DNA from: Cantharellus purpuraceus
Taxonomy: Eukaryota > Basidiomycota > Agaricomycetes > Cantharellales > Hydnaceae
Assembly (NCBI GenBank): GCA_025174535.1
Contig: JALBUN010000009.1
Coordinates: forward strand, 310,001-374,000
Length of the DNA stretch: 64,000 bases
Direction: 5' to 3'
Shown here: piece by piece, positions 46,933-59,769 of the stretch
Layout of the letters: each line of letters starts with the position of its first letter
Position numbering within the stretch: position 1 is the stretch's first letter
Made by a program: the position numbers and the translations under genes
The notes under the pieces: model-generated
Databases searched by the model: none
What the model saw: the letters and a program-made list of their open reading frames with translations, nothing else
What the model was told of the DNA's origin: nothing

Positions 46933-49900
46933 TCAATATGGCGCCCATATCAGCGGCTGTTCTCCAAACCCTGTCCCCATCCCCGTCCCCGTCCCCGTCT
47001 CTGGAGGCGCATTTTGCACGACATTGGTGAATTGCTGCCATTCCTCCCATCTGAAATATATCCACACCACCACGCACGAGGGAATGACAGCCGCACGAAA
47101 CATTGAGACCAAGTCGAGGCAGCGAGGGGAGAAAAGCACAAAGAGAGGGGGGGGGAAGGGAAACACGACTCGTCAGCAAGACGACGCCAAAACATGAAAA
47201 GAAAAGAAAAACGAAACGCACTGAAACCCACTCGGCGCACTACCCCACACATCAAACGTATGCTGCGCAACATCCATCGCGTCCGGCTCATTCCCCAACC
47301 TCGACGACGACGCCGCTGCCGCCCCCGATGACGACACACCTCCGCCGAGGTACACCGTGTCTAGCGCCGTGAGCATGTCGTCCGTGAGCAGCGCGTGTCC
47401 CTGTGCATGGGCCTGCGCGCGGGCCTGCGCCTGAGCTTGCGCCTGTGCCACCTGCGCCTGTGCCTGCGCATGCACTCGCGCCTGAACCTGCGCCTGCGCC
47501 TGTCCCCGGAACATATCCCCCCCTCCCCCCTGCTGCTCAAGCGACAAACTGCGCAACACCGCTTCCGCGTCGTACTGGAACTCCCCCATCGCAGAGGAAG
47601 AGGAAGAGTGTCCGTGCTGCTGTCGCTGTCCTTGTGATCCCGCCACCGCCCCCACTGCCGCCCCCGTCGCCGTTGCCTGTTGCACTTGCGGATGGTGTTC
47701 CGGCACTTTATACGACGATCCACTACAGGCGTCGCCACCGCCACCGCCACCGCCACCGCCACCGCCCACACCCGCGCCCACACCCGCACCCGCGCCCACA
47801 CCCACACCCGTCCCATACACCATCGCATCGCACTCCATCTGCTGCTGCATCTGCTGAAGGGCGTGACCATACATGAGCGGATGCGGGTCCGGGTCCGGCT
47901 TGATCCCCACCACACGCGCCATGTCGGCATAGTGCTGCTGCTGCTGCTGCTGATGGCCCCCCACATGCGCATACCTCTGCCTCTGCTCATGCACGCCACC
48001 CCCGCCCCCGCCCCCGCCCGTCGTCGGTGCATACCCAGGACTGCTCGCAAGACTCCCCGACGACCCGCCGCCCTGCGCCCTAGAGCTGATATACTCGAAT
48101 TCCACACCGCCACCGCCACCGCCATACTCCGCACCACTCGTCGTAGACGACGACGACGTCACAGCATCATACCTCGCATCCACCTCAGGCGTCTCCCGCA
48201 TCCGCTTCTGGCCATATGCCGATGGCAGATTCGCATTCGCATTCGCATTCAAACGAGCCGAGCCAGGCGGCCCTGCTGCTGCTGGCGATCCTGTGCCTGG
48301 GCCGGTACCAGCTGGGGGCGATGCGCCTGGGAGGGGCAAGTCGTTTATAAATACAAGGTCGTGTAGTATATTCCTAAACAAAAAAACATCAGGTTCGTTG
48401 TCCAAAGCCTAAACCCAAACAACAGCATCACTCACCCCAATTTTGCAGCGTGTTTCCACCTACAAAAAAAAAACAAGACGCTTCATCAGCTCACACCGCC
48501 AAACAAAAACATCCCAACCCAACACATACCGTCCAAGCGACTTTTTAACAAACCGCATACAAATATGCACATCCTGCATCTGCCTCTCCCAATCCACGCG
48601 CACGCCCATCCCCGACCGGCTGCTCATCCCCCACACATTAAACAACAACACAATCGCCGCCGTAAACGCGCAATTGTTCATCTGCGGCACGAGCATCGTC
48701 CCGCGCTTTAGACACGCCTCTAGGATGTGGCTGCACGCGCGCGCGGCGTTGGTGCAGATCGCCAGGCTGGGGAACGCCAGGTTCAGCGGGGCCGTGTTGG
48801 CGTTGGCGCTGGCGTTGTTGCTGGTGGCGTGGTTATGGAAGGTGTTGTCGCCACCGCCACCGCCACCGGAGGACGAGGACGACGTCTGTTTGCGCGGGCG
48901 CGGGGGGCGCGGCGGGGTGATGTACGGCCGGTGCACGATGATCTGGACATAGTTGTACGTGCAGAGGAGCTGCGCGGATTGGTAGAACGTGATGTCGTCC
49001 GTCGGGCGGGTGGGGTCCCAGCGTACTGCGGTCAATGTTAATAAGAGGGATATGCTGCGTGGGGGGGACGTACGATGTTCGGGGATACCGTCAATCCAGC
49101 CATTCAGCGACGAGTCCAGCGCGGCGACCATGTCTTGCTCCCATTGCGGTCCCATGAGGATAAACATCGACTTGGACTTGCTCACGGGGTACTAACGATA
49201 CATGAAACACACACACCGACACAGACACAAGACACAAGACACAGACACACGCAAAAGGTGCGTGAGCAAACATGTGAGCGGTGAGTCCAATGCCGAGTAT
49301 GAGACGCGCGCAGACACACTCACAATCGTCCGCAGCGCGCCAATCAAGATCTGCGACAACTTGACGGAATAATTAAAGTACGCCATGCGGGAGGGCGTAT
49401 GCGGCGGCTGCGTGAACCCCGCCTCCGGCGTGAGATACTCGTCGTCGACTTCCAACGGGAGTTCGAGGTCGATGCTGGGGTAGGCAATGGCAGTGAGACG
49501 AAACGCGTTCGTGGGGGCTGAACATCAACGACGTACTCTTCCTCCCATATCGCACACGGTCTGCCCAATAACGAACTCCATGTCCGATCGAGGACCACCA
49601 ACGTCCTACACCACAAAAAGCAAGCATATCACCGCGCATCAGCACACCATTCTAAAAAAACATGCCCCCCCCCCCTCCCTCAGACAAACACCCACCAAAA
49701 CACGCGCTTCCACATTTCGGCTTCAAAGATACTCCCGGACCCGGGGCGTCTGCGTCTGTGCACGCCCGCCTCGAGCGCCAGCCGCAGGCCCAGGCCCGCC
49801 ATCTGCCACGCCGCCGAGGAGCTCGACGTGCCTTGCAGGTATATGCAGGCCAACTATACGTTTCGTGTCACGCGGTGCAGGCCATTCAATCAGCGTCATC

Positions 49901-51722
49901 CCCAACACAACGAACGACACGAACGCGTGCGCGCATGACACGTATTCCAAGCATCACGCCATCACGCAAAAAAAGCAGGTGGGGGAAAGAAAAACCCAAA
50001 TACTCACAGCCATCATTTGCAAATCATACACGCTGGTCGGCTGGAGGAGATTGCGCCGATAGCGCTGGTGCACCTGCGTGTAATAGTCCCACCCCGCCGA
50101 CGTCCATGTCGGCGGCGCCTGGGGCCCTTTATCCACGTCGCCCTGACTGGCACTCCCGCCGCCGCCCGCCGCCGCCGCCTCCTCCTCGCTGTCTTTAGGC
50201 AACACCCTGACGTCATCCGACCACCGCGCCGCCACGGCACACACCAGCATCAACACAGCCCCATACGCCGCGTCCCGCTCATGCCGCGCGTCTGCTATGG
50301 CCGCCTCGAAGCTGGGCTGGTGCAGCAGCGGGAAGAAGGGGTTGACGCAGCGGAAGAACACGGCGACGAGGTGGGTCATGAGTGTGGGCGGGGGGAAGGT
50401 AAAGTGTGGCGGGGGGACGACGCTGACGCGAGTTTCCCACTGGTGGTGTGAACGGCGATCGGCATCAGCACCACGACGTGGAAGAAACACGCGGAACCCA
50501 CCGGCTCGGGATACGTCACAAAATGTTCGCTAAAGCCACGCGGCTTTTCGTCCGTCGACTCGCGCTTCATGCCAATCACGCGCTGCACGAGCGAGATCCC
50601 GCTCGATGTGCCGTGGAACCAGTGCAGCGGCGTGTCGCCAACGCTCCCGCCTGCGCCGGCAGGGCCACCTGGGCTATAACTGGCGCCGGCACCGGCGCTA
50701 CTGCCCGCGCCCGCGCCTGCGCCCGAGGCCACACCTGCACCGCTGCGAGATGCCACGCCGCCCACGCCGGCCCCGTGCCCGCCCGCGCCGCCCTGGCTGA
50801 GCGCCGGGGAAAGCGGCACCGTCAGCGTGATAAACCGCGCCTTCTCATCCTCGTCCTCGCTCTCGTCCTCGTCCGCGTCCGACGCCTGGCCCGAGAAGCC
50901 TGTCCCCGTGCCCAGGCCGGGGCCGCTGTGCCTGCGCGCGGGGTTGGCCTTGGCGGGGTCGCGCCACTCTGTGAAGGCGGCGACGACCTGGCTGGGGTTG
51001 ACGGTGTGTGCGGGGGGCGGGCGGGGGACGGCGCGGAGGGGGGGGGGGGGGAGTGTGTGCGGAAAGGCGGCGGGGGCGGGGGTGCTGTTGTGCTGCGCAT
51101 GCGCGTGGGCGAGGATGGCGGAGGTGTCGGGGTCGAGTTCTTTGGCGAGGTCAATGTGGGGGGCTACCTGTGGGGTGTGGGTGTGAGTGTGGGGTGTGCG
51201 AGAGGGTGGGGGTGGCGTACGGTGAGGAGGAGACGCTCGAGTCTGCTGAGACGGGATTGCAGGCTGTCGATGTAGCTGTGGGGGGGTGAGTGGGTGTGTG
51301 GGTGGCATGGAGAGGGACGTACGCCTGTTGGGTCCTGCGTTTCTGTTAAGAGGGATGAGATGCGGGGGGGCAGGTAGACACGGGTGCTGCTGACCTTTGC
51401 GATATATGTAAATGTGCACTCTGTTTTGAAGACGGCACAGTTGACGCAGGGCTTCAGCGCCTCGCCGCTGGGGTCGGGGTCACCTTGGACAAGGATAAGC
51501 AAGTCCCAACGGAGAGAGTGAAGACCTATGCACATCGTACTGCCATGTCGTGTCAGCGATGGCCGGGGACAGTGGCACACGGCGAGACGCACTTTTCTTC
51601 CTGCGACAGACGTCGCACGCCTTGGGCCCTTTTCTGCGCTTTGCCCTGTGCGTGCTGGGGCCGTCGTCGTCGGTGCTGGTGTCGTGGCCGTGGTCGTCGC
51701 CTGCGCGCGCGCTGGACGCCAT
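46933..51722 (-). CDS. Zn2Cys6 transcription factor with fungal-specific TF domain
   Basis: A binuclear zinc-cluster regulator of the Gal4 class. About 15 exons; start MASSARAGDDHGHDTSTDDD at 51722, stop at 46933-46935. The DNA-binding part reads KRRKGPKACDVCRRKK, then IRCD via a 6-nt microexon, then CVNCAVFKTECTF, giving all six cysteines, followed by a linker and coiled-coil-like AYIDSLQSRLSRLERLLL. The middle domain is canonical: LMTHLVAVFFRCVNPFFPLL, ACIYLQGTSSSSAAWQMAG, EAGVHRR, LGRPCAIWEED, LPLEVDDEYLTPEAGFTQPP, MAYFNYSVKLSQILIGALRT, HLRWDP, YNYVQIIVHRPYITP, then a C-terminal region. The last 400 or so residues are low-complexity: Gly, Gln and Ala-Gln runs (47.4-48.3 kb). The exon boundary near 49.62-49.69 kb is unsure; a GC-AG intron is one option. 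Target genes unknown. Confidence 0.88.
51534..51539 (-). other. Putative 6-nt microexon in the Zn2Cys6 gene
   Basis: TACGAT on the minus strand is preceded by CAG and followed by GTGCAT. Splicing 51593 | 51539-51534 | 51483 makes two introns of 53 and 50 bp and turns AAA-A into AAA ATA CGA TGT GAC, i.e. K-I-R-C-D, the missing third zinc ligand. A single-intron alternative (51593 to 51483) lacks that cysteine. Confidence 0.75.
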
Positions 51723-53705
51723 GGGGAGAAAGAAGAACGTGCGATTAGATAGGGCGTAAAGGGGCAGAATGATGTGCTTAGAGAGCGTGCATTGCCGCCC
51801 GACGCGTCCTCTGTCGTTCTCGGCAGCCGGGCCACCTGGCTGGCTTTCTCCGGTGCCCCAGCACTTTTGTGTCCCATCGCCGCCAACGTCGTCTCACACC
51901 CACATTGGGACGTGTGTGGCTGAATACTCTGCGCAGTGTCCTGTCTCGTCTGTGCGACCAGCAGTGATCCGCCACGGACTCCCACATGGAGAGTATCTTC
52001 TCGTCCCTGCACGCCTTGGCCACGAGGACGTCTGCTGAGCAAGCAGCATGTCCCCTATATGGCACATCTCATTCTCCTCCACGGTGCCTTGCTTCTCATC
52101 AATGACACCACAGCAGGACCATCAGTCCGTGCTATGCAAACAAACAATCGCAGCCATACACCCACCGATGCCCTCAAAAGCGACGCCTCTCTGCGCAGGC
52201 ACTACTCCCAACACATCCTTGCTCCATGGCGCAACAGAATCATCACGCAGCTTCTAGGGCCTGAATTTTGATGTCCCTGTGGTGCGTGATCCCTGGCCCG
52301 TTCAGGCCATGCCTGTACCCCTCCTTGTATGGAAAGGCGAGCTCTTTTGGATCGAACCCAAGACCAAGCATCACGGCCAACGGCACCCCTGGCAGCCCTC
52401 CAACGCCTTCTTCAGGAACATCTCCGCTGTGCTCAGCAAGCTGGCATCACTTTGTCTCTACCCCCATTCAAACAATCTACTTGCTTATCATCGTGAACGG
52501 AGATGATCCACTACTAGCTGGATGCACAACCTTGTCTGCACGGCTCTACTTGCCTCCCAACACTCGAGAGGGTCTATGCACACCTACATCTACCACTGAC
52601 GGTCCCAACACCGACATGAGACCGAGCTCCAGCCGTGGTGCCAAAGCATGGGAGAAACACCTTCTTCCCGAATGATGAGCCTTGTCATGCCATCACGTCA
52701 AGCTCAACTGGTCATGTCCCCACGGGTGATAGACCACGTGATTGGAAGACCCCCTCTACTATTAACGCACATTCTCAAATCCGTGCTGTGGAGTGAGAGA
52801 CACGGGTGGCGAAGCACTTGCGCGACACGGCAGCATGGCCGGCCGTTGATTCGAAAGGCGCAGGCGGGCTGCTGTTTTATTTCACTGCATGCATACATAC
52901 TACGTAGTCCGTTTATGACTTGCGCGTAGATCCTCTGCAAAGTTGTCGCCATGAGTCTCGTTTTGTCTAGGCTTAAAGTTTAAACATAAGGGGACACGCC
53001 GAACGTGGGATGATGAGCGGTGGCGGTCGGCTGGAGGGAGATATGCCGGTTCTGTTTCGACGGCTTTCTCTGCTCATGTGGAGCGGTGTCACTTGAATCA
53101 TGCTCCATGTTCTGTCCTCCAACTCACATATACCGCCCTTTCTTTGCTGAGCATCTCCGGTCTACAGCGAACGTCCAAAGTCTACTGTTTTCTATGACAC
53201 ACGTTCAAAGCCTCGTGCCAACTCACGCCACTCTCAACCTACTTCTACGACCCCTCCCCCGATCCCTTATTTTGGGGCATCATATTTCAGCCGTCTCTTA
53301 GATGCGGTATTGGACGCACGTTCTACCGCCTCAGTCATGACCCCAACGAACCCCGCCCTTTTTCACACACAGATGAAGTCACGGCCACATTCGAGCTTCC
53401 CGGGATGCAGAAAGAGGACGCATTCCATCGACGTTGCACCAGAACCGTGGGAGGTTTTCCAGGTCGCTCTCGCGTCCGGGTAGGCGTGGTTGGATCGTGA
53501 ATGTGATACATACATGTTGGCCCGCGGCCTTCTTTTGTTTTGCTGTAGCCGGAGAATGTACAAGCGAGCATGGAGAACGGGGCTCTCACCGTCATGTTCC
53601 TAAAGTCTCACCCCCGACCAAGAGCCCAAGAAGGTCACTATTTCACAAGAGCTTGCATGAAGAAGCGCGTGTGTATTCCGGAATAGACACAGTGTATGCT
53701 TACTG
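51595..53705. repeat. Segmental duplication, original copy (start and upstream region of the TF gene)
   Basis: Matches 57247-59765 in the same orientation, block by block: first codons of the TF, then GTGCGATTAGAT .. GATGTGCTTAGAGAG at 51739-51784 (57352-57396), the TACATACTACGTAGTCC block at 52903 (59466) and AGCCCAAGAAGGTCACTATT at 53624 (59670). About 560 bp at 53.06-53.62 kb is present only here. Confidence 0.85.
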
Positions 53706-53899
53706 ATGTTACATTACGTGCCATTTTCTTTTATGAAAGAAAGAAACAGAGGTATCAGATGAATCCCACACGTGACAGGATATTCGGGTACTGCATTTAA
53801 CGTGCCGTCCAACATCAAAAGGTACCAACAGCTTCGATGGCACCACAAACGTGTCGATCACTGCAAGTGGCGGTAATGGTGGACATTAATTTCAAAACA

Positions 53900-54560
53900 G
53901 TCATTCACTCACGATGATTTGGCAGCTTGGACGTGCCGCAATCGATATAGGGGCCACTTTGACAACGAAAACCCTTCGTGTTAACGTAGACTTTTCAATT
54001 CAGTCCCGGGACAGAATGCCGTCCCCTTGTGTGCCCAATAATCTCACTGATACCGTTGCACAAAAATTCTTGTCCACATTGCTGAATGACATCCGCTTGA
54101 CAATCAACGGGGACTCCGCCAACTCTCCCTTTGGCTCTGCAGCCAGCACCAGAAGGCGTCAAGGGTAATAAACTATCTGGTCCGCACCATATATTTGGGC
54201 TTTACTGACCACTCGCCCAAGACCTCGATGCGACACACATCAATGTTGTCATCTCACATGCACGAGTTTGACAACCATCAATGCGCTTAGCTTGCTGACG
54301 AATGTCGTCCACGACGTAGTCAACCCCACGGACGCTGATGTCGTTCAGGCGGATCCTTCCGACGGTGGCAAGGTATTTGCACACTTTGACCAACAATTTA
54401 CAAACTTTATCGTCCCCGCGCGTGAGGCGAGCTGCGAATAGCGGGACGTTTGGCGATGTGCTGTTGACGCAGGGAGGACTCAACTCGCTTGGTATTATCC
54501 TATTGGGTAGGCTTGATATCTCGGGTCGAGGATCTTAGTGGCAGATGCGTGTCGCAAAAC
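53900..54560 (+). pseudogene. DUF3712-like gene relic
   Basis: Plus-strand fragments resemble fungal DUF3712 proteins (membrane-anchored, unknown function): WQLGRAAIDIGATL, LTDTVAQKFLSTLL followed by RLTINGDSANSPFGS, then in another frame VVNPTDADVVQADPS, GGKVFAHFDQQFTNFIVP, then after another shift NSGTFGDVLLTQGGLNSLGI and LGRLDISG. At least two frame changes and stops. Family assignment is from motif memory. Confidence 0.5.
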
Positions 54561-54784
54561 GGCACGGGGATAGCTAAGCATCGCAAGCAGAGTCATAGGC
54601 GATACTCACAGACATGTTTTCTCGACCTGGATGTATGTCGACGGTATGGACTCGGACGCGGTCCGTACAGCTGAGTTTCAAATCCGCCTGAGATCCCACC
54701 GTGATCGTCAAACAGCCATTTCCCTGCCAATCAATGAAATGGTCCTTATCCTCTCCTGGGGCTGATATCCCTTCACGGAAGAAC

Positions 54785-56035
54785 CCTCGTGTTGGGGAAG
54801 TGTATCGTTAGTTTTGCTGTTGAGACGCTGCTGCTCCATCGTTTCGGTTCTCCGACTAACGAGGCTATACTAGCAACACTTTCAATACGTCTTCTGCTGG
54901 AGTTTGACCTGGGCCTATATAAAGCTGTAGAGAAAAGAAGCTGGTGGCAGGTCACATGTGTGTTGTCTACTCGATACCAGTACATTGTGAATTTATGCGG
55001 TCAGGATCGCCCTTGGAGCCTATGCTGGCTGAAGCAGCGGCTCAAATCATGAGGATGACTCCATGGTTTGGGGTATTGACTGAATATATGAAAAATGGAC
55101 TTATCAAAAAGGGAGAATGTGGCAAAATGGTGGCATGAGTCTTGCTCACTCTGGCCCATGATGCTGCAACAGCTGCACTTGCCAAGGGCACCGCCACGAG
55201 CCCCACCCCTGCCGAGAGCTCCACCCCCGACCGGCTGCTACGGTCAACCAACGTTTGGTATAGCACTCCCATTCCTGTACTCGTCGGCGAGAGCAACTTG
55301 AATATAATTCTCAAGTCCCGCCCTGACAATATTCAGTCAGGCCCCACGTTCCGGGAAGCATTCAAGGGCGCTCATTATTCATTTCACACATTTTGTAAAA
55401 GCAGCTGATAGCCGCCCAGTTTCTGATCATGCAGCATGGAGGTCCATGGCCCATGGCATGTGTTTTCTGTTTTCAATGCAGTTACCGCCAAACGGACATT
55501 GACTTTGTCCTTCCAATCATTCTACCCTTATGCAGCACCAACAGGCTGAAGTCGCAGCCCATGAACATTGATGCTGAAAAACTTGGTCACCACTGGGGCA
55601 ACTGATGGCGAGATGAAGAGACCATACATAACACTTGTCATGAATCCAGAACCACCATCTCGGTCACAGGCAGCAGAGTCTACACACTCCAAGGTGCAAG
55701 TTCCTAGCGGCCAGATAGCAGGTGCTATGGCTCGGTCAGTGACCCAGGCCTCACAACCCCATCCTCGCTACGCGATAACGATCACAGGCTGCTCACCCTC
55801 AGTTTATCCAGTAATTCAGCCTGAACAAACGGACCAGTGTGCAATGTTCCTGGCCTCCCGATCTCCGTACGAGGAAGATCCGCAACGCCAGCCATTAGCG
55901 CTTGAAATGTTACGTCTAATGAAGCTGGTCTGGTTGTTTGGATAGTGGGGTACCGAAGAGTACCCAAATGATAAGGAGGGCATTGTCATGGCTAAATACA
56001 TGGGCGACGAGGACGACATGGATGTAAGCAAGTGA
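54785..56035 (+). pseudogene. Relic of a large basidiomycete-specific protein
   Basis: A C-terminal portion of a widespread mushroom protein family of unknown function can be pieced together: CIVSFAVETLLLHRFGSPTN, ILATLSIRLLLEFDLGLYKA, then in the next frame EPMLAEAAAQIMRMTPWFGV, LLTLAHDAATA, FVKAADSRPVSDHAAWRSMA, TDIDFVLPIILP, GLVVWIVGYRR. Frames change at about 54945, 55138 and several later points. I remember the motif set from such proteins but not a name. Confidence 0.45.
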
Positions 56036-56039
56036 TTGA

Positions 56040-57240
56040 GAAGTAGCGTTAGGGTGACAGTCTGATGTTGCGCCCAACATAATCAATGATGAAAAGAAAT
56101 ACATGAATAAATGATGTGTCTGGACTGCATGCCGCAGTGCACGATGACATGTCAACTCGCAATTCCTCGCGCTACCTTGCAGTGTCGTGCAGCTGTAGTG
56201 CAACCGAGGTAGCTGTGCGTTCGGAACGCATGGCACGCACCACTGCTTGTAATATCTCTCATGCATGTTGAGAAGTAGACTGATTGGGTAGTTTTTTTAT
56301 CTTGATCAGTCACCGTCACGTAGAGCGCAACCATGCGTACCCTATCATCCATCTCACTCCCCACAGCCATATTAGTCAATGCATTGCCGATGTCTGCCCT
56401 ATATCGCAAATATTCACCATTCTAAATACCATGGACTGTATGATTTATTTCACCCAACCTCCCATTTTATACATTACACCGACACTTGGCAGCATCTACC
56501 ACTTGTGGCTAGCTAGAGCCTGGGCGTCACGCTGTCTTTTTAGAACTACGCTGCACGTACTACTTTATAGTAAGTCCACCAGAAGCGCTTTGGCACAAGA
56601 TCTCTCGCCCATAGATCAACTGGCACCACGACTTGTCGGGATGCCGCTGCCTCGTGCATCATGTTTTGGTGCCATGAACAAGGACACATTATAAACACAC
56701 AGAGATGAGCCAAGGCCACTGTGTCTCCCGGTCATCTACACCTCACTGATGGATATTCACACACCACACTGACGCGGAGCTCGCACATTTGTTGTGTCTT
56801 ATACGGGACGTGAAGGCTTCAGGGCGTAGCCCAGAACGAAGTGATGTTTTGGAAGAGATGGTAAACGCGGTTGGGAGAGCCTTGAAAAAACGCAAGAGCG
56901 GGGATCTGTCAATGCATGTATCATTGTAATACGCATTGCAGCTTCCATGAGAGTTTTTCATCAATTACGGTTGTAATGACAGAACTACTTATCTAGGCAT
57001 CATTCATTACTGGTGTCCAAGCGCAGATGATCTCATTCACTCACCAGTCGAACAACACTCGTCTCTAGATCGCTGCGAATGCATTTGCATTCGTTGATAT
57101 GACACTCGATGTTATTGGAGCTTCCAGTGGCGTCATTTGTGTCCTTGTCTTGCGACGGTCCATCGAGCGTTCCAGGTCACTGCTTATGCACTTTAACGAG
57201 ATTCGCCGACGTATCTATGCAAATACGCATATGTGCTGGG
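56040..57240. other. No gene recognised
   Basis: Short frames only; unique relative to the flanking duplicated blocks. Confidence 0.4.
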
Positions 57241-57246
57241 GCACTG

Positions 57247-57329
57247 GGGCCTTTTCTGCGCTTTGCTTTGTACGTGCTGGGGCCGTCGTCGTGCCCGTGG
57301 TCGTCGCCTACACGCGTGTTGGACGCCAT
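57247..57329 (-). pseudogene. Truncated 5' end of a second Zn2Cys6 transcription-factor gene
   Basis: Reads MASNTRVGDDHGHDDGPSTY followed by KAKRRKGPS, matching the first 30 or so residues of the TF at 51722 with a five-residue deletion, and stops matching exactly before the zinc-cluster cysteines. It is the gene end of the duplicated block. Confidence 0.8.
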
Positions 57330-59765
57330 AGGAGACGTTAGAAAGAAGAAGGTGCGATTAGATATAGCGTAAAGGGGTAGAAAGATGTGCTTAGAGAGCT
57401 TTCATTGCCGCCCGATGGGTCCTCTGTCCTCTCGGCAGCTGGCCACCTGACTGGATTTCTCGGTGCCCAACGTCCCCGACAGCGCACACCGCAGCAGAGC
57501 ACCACCAGCACTCATGTCCCATCGTCGTGAACGTCGTGAACGACGTCTTGCTCACTGTTCGCACCGAACTCAATGCACCCCCACAACCGACAAATTGGGA
57601 CGTTTGCTACTGATTACTCTGCGGGATTTCCTGTCTCGTCTATGCGACCCGCGTGTTCATGTATCAACAGTGATCTACCACGGACTCCCACACGAAGAGT
57701 ATCTTCTCTACCGTCCCTGCACGCCTTGGCAACGAGGGCTCGCTGAGCAAGCAAATTTCCTCATAACATACCCCCAATGTCATGACTGGGTCAGATGAAA
57801 ATTTACGACACTGTCATCATTCCACTCCAGCACCAGCCATCCATCATATCAAGCCACCGCTGTACCTTCCACCACCTATCGAACACACTATATATGGCAC
57901 ATCCCATTCTCCACCCATTCAACGAATTTCCCCCAGCTTCCGAACACGGTGCCTAGGTTGTGCCTTACTTCTTATCAATGACAGGCGCAGTGTCACTCGG
58001 AGCAGGACCATCAGTCCGTGTTCCAGTTGCCAAGTACCTTCTAGCTATGCAAACAAACAATGCCAGTCATACACCCACCGATGCCCTCTAAAGCTCTTCG
58101 ACACGGCTGCAGTGGGCACTGCTTCGAATCCTCATCACTTAACGTCACATGGCACTAAATTAAAAGTAGCTCTGTCCGGCGCCTCCGCAGGGCAGTCTCC
58201 ACACCACACTAATCGCGTTATATCAACACATCCTCCCTCCATGGTGCAACGGGTAAGAACTATCACGTAATTCAAGCCTCTAGGGCCTCAGATTTGTTGT
58301 GCCTGTTGTGTGTATATTGCGTGATCCCTGGCCCGATGCTCCCAATGCCCCTCATGACATGCTTGTACGCCTCCTTGTATGGAAAGGCGAACACATCTAT
58401 CTCTTTGATTGAACCCAAGACTAAGTACCACCGTCAATGGCATTCTTGTTCTTTGCCGTACTGTTGGCTGCAAGCAGATTCCTGCGGCCCCCCAATGCCT
58501 TCTTCAGGAACTTCTCCGTTGTGTTCAGCAAGCCGGCATGACGTCGTCTCTACCAATGCCCCCCATTCAAACATTTGCAGTTTTCAAATCTCATACTACT
58601 TGCTTATCATCATGAACGGAGACGAACTCTTTGATCGAAGCGAGACCGCCATGCTCGCCGCTGCCCAATAGACTCGTCTGCTGCCACCACTACTGGCTGA
58701 ATGCACATTCTTGCTGTTAGAATTGGATCGCAGAATTCTGCGTGACGTATGAGTAGTCTGGGATTCGTGGGAGTCGAAGATGAACCCAATTGGCCATCGT
58801 CGCGTCACCCTGCAACACTTGCAACCTTGTCTGGACGGCTCTGCTTGCTTCCCGTAACTTCTGTAAACCCTCTTTGCTTCAACGACTGGACCGTGGACCA
58901 GTGTTGCTTGAATCTTCTGCCACATTATAATAGGTTCGACACTGCCGTGCTCAGATGAATCTGCCTCCCGACACTACAACGGCCATTCGAGGGGTCTACG
59001 AACATCTACATCTACCACTTATGGTCTGAAACATACCCCCTAATGCTCTAACTCCCATTATACACACTCGCCCTACTTCTACGAGCCTTTCTTCACCATA
59101 GCAGATGTCAAGTTGTTAACCATCTCTTTAACCCGGCATGAGACGCGCACATGCTGAACTGTAGCCGTCAACTATGGCGCCAAAGCAAGGGAGGAAAGCC
59201 TTCTTCCTCCTTCTTAGGCAGCCAATGACAGCTCGTACCATCACATCAAGCTCAACCGGTCATTCCCCACAGATGATAGATCACGTGACCGAAAGACCCT
59301 CTACTATGTTAACGCACATTGCCAAATCCGTGCTGAAACAGTGGCTCAATTAGAATGTTCGAAGCACTTGTGCGACGTTCTTCAATATTGGTGGCATGGC
59401 CAGCCGTTGATTCGAAAGGCGTGGACCTGCTAACAGGCCGCTGTTATATTTCACTTCATTCATACATACTACGTAGTCCATTTATTGACTATTTATGCAT
59501 TGATCCTCTGCATGGTTTGTCGCCATGGTGCCTTTTCAAGTGAGTCTCGTTTGTCTAAGCTTATATTTTAAAAATAAGAGGACGCGCCAAACGTGGGATG
59601 ATTAGCGGCGGCGGTCGGCTCGAGGTAGATATGGCGGTTCTGTTTCGACAGCTCTGCTAATTTTTCAATAAGCACTAGAGCCCAAGAAGGTCACTATTTC
59701 ATAAGAGCTTGTATGAAGAAGCGTGATTGTCTATTCCGGAATAGAAAATAAAACTGTACTACACA
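57247..59765. repeat. Segmental duplication, second copy
   Basis: Second copy of 51595-53705, about 5.6-6.0 kb downstream, with many substitutions and indels. Between blocks there is extra sequence at about 57.6-58.0 kb and 58.65-59.2 kb. No intact gene inside. Confidence 0.8.
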
Positions 59766-59769
59766 TGCT

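Noticed and set aside
47395..48366. Long plus-strand open frames rich in Arg/His/Leu
   Set aside because: They are the reverse of the low-complexity exons of the TF gene and have no motifs.
51480..51593. Zn2Cys6 gene read as a five-cysteine pseudodomain
   Set aside because: A 6-nt exon with correct borders and phase restores the sixth cysteine, and flanking residues fit the family, so the gene is treated as intact.
41600..51722. Secondary-metabolite cluster built from the reductase and the transcription factor
   Set aside because: They are 3.7 kb apart with no synthase, transporter or intact P450 between or near them; a single reductase is not enough.
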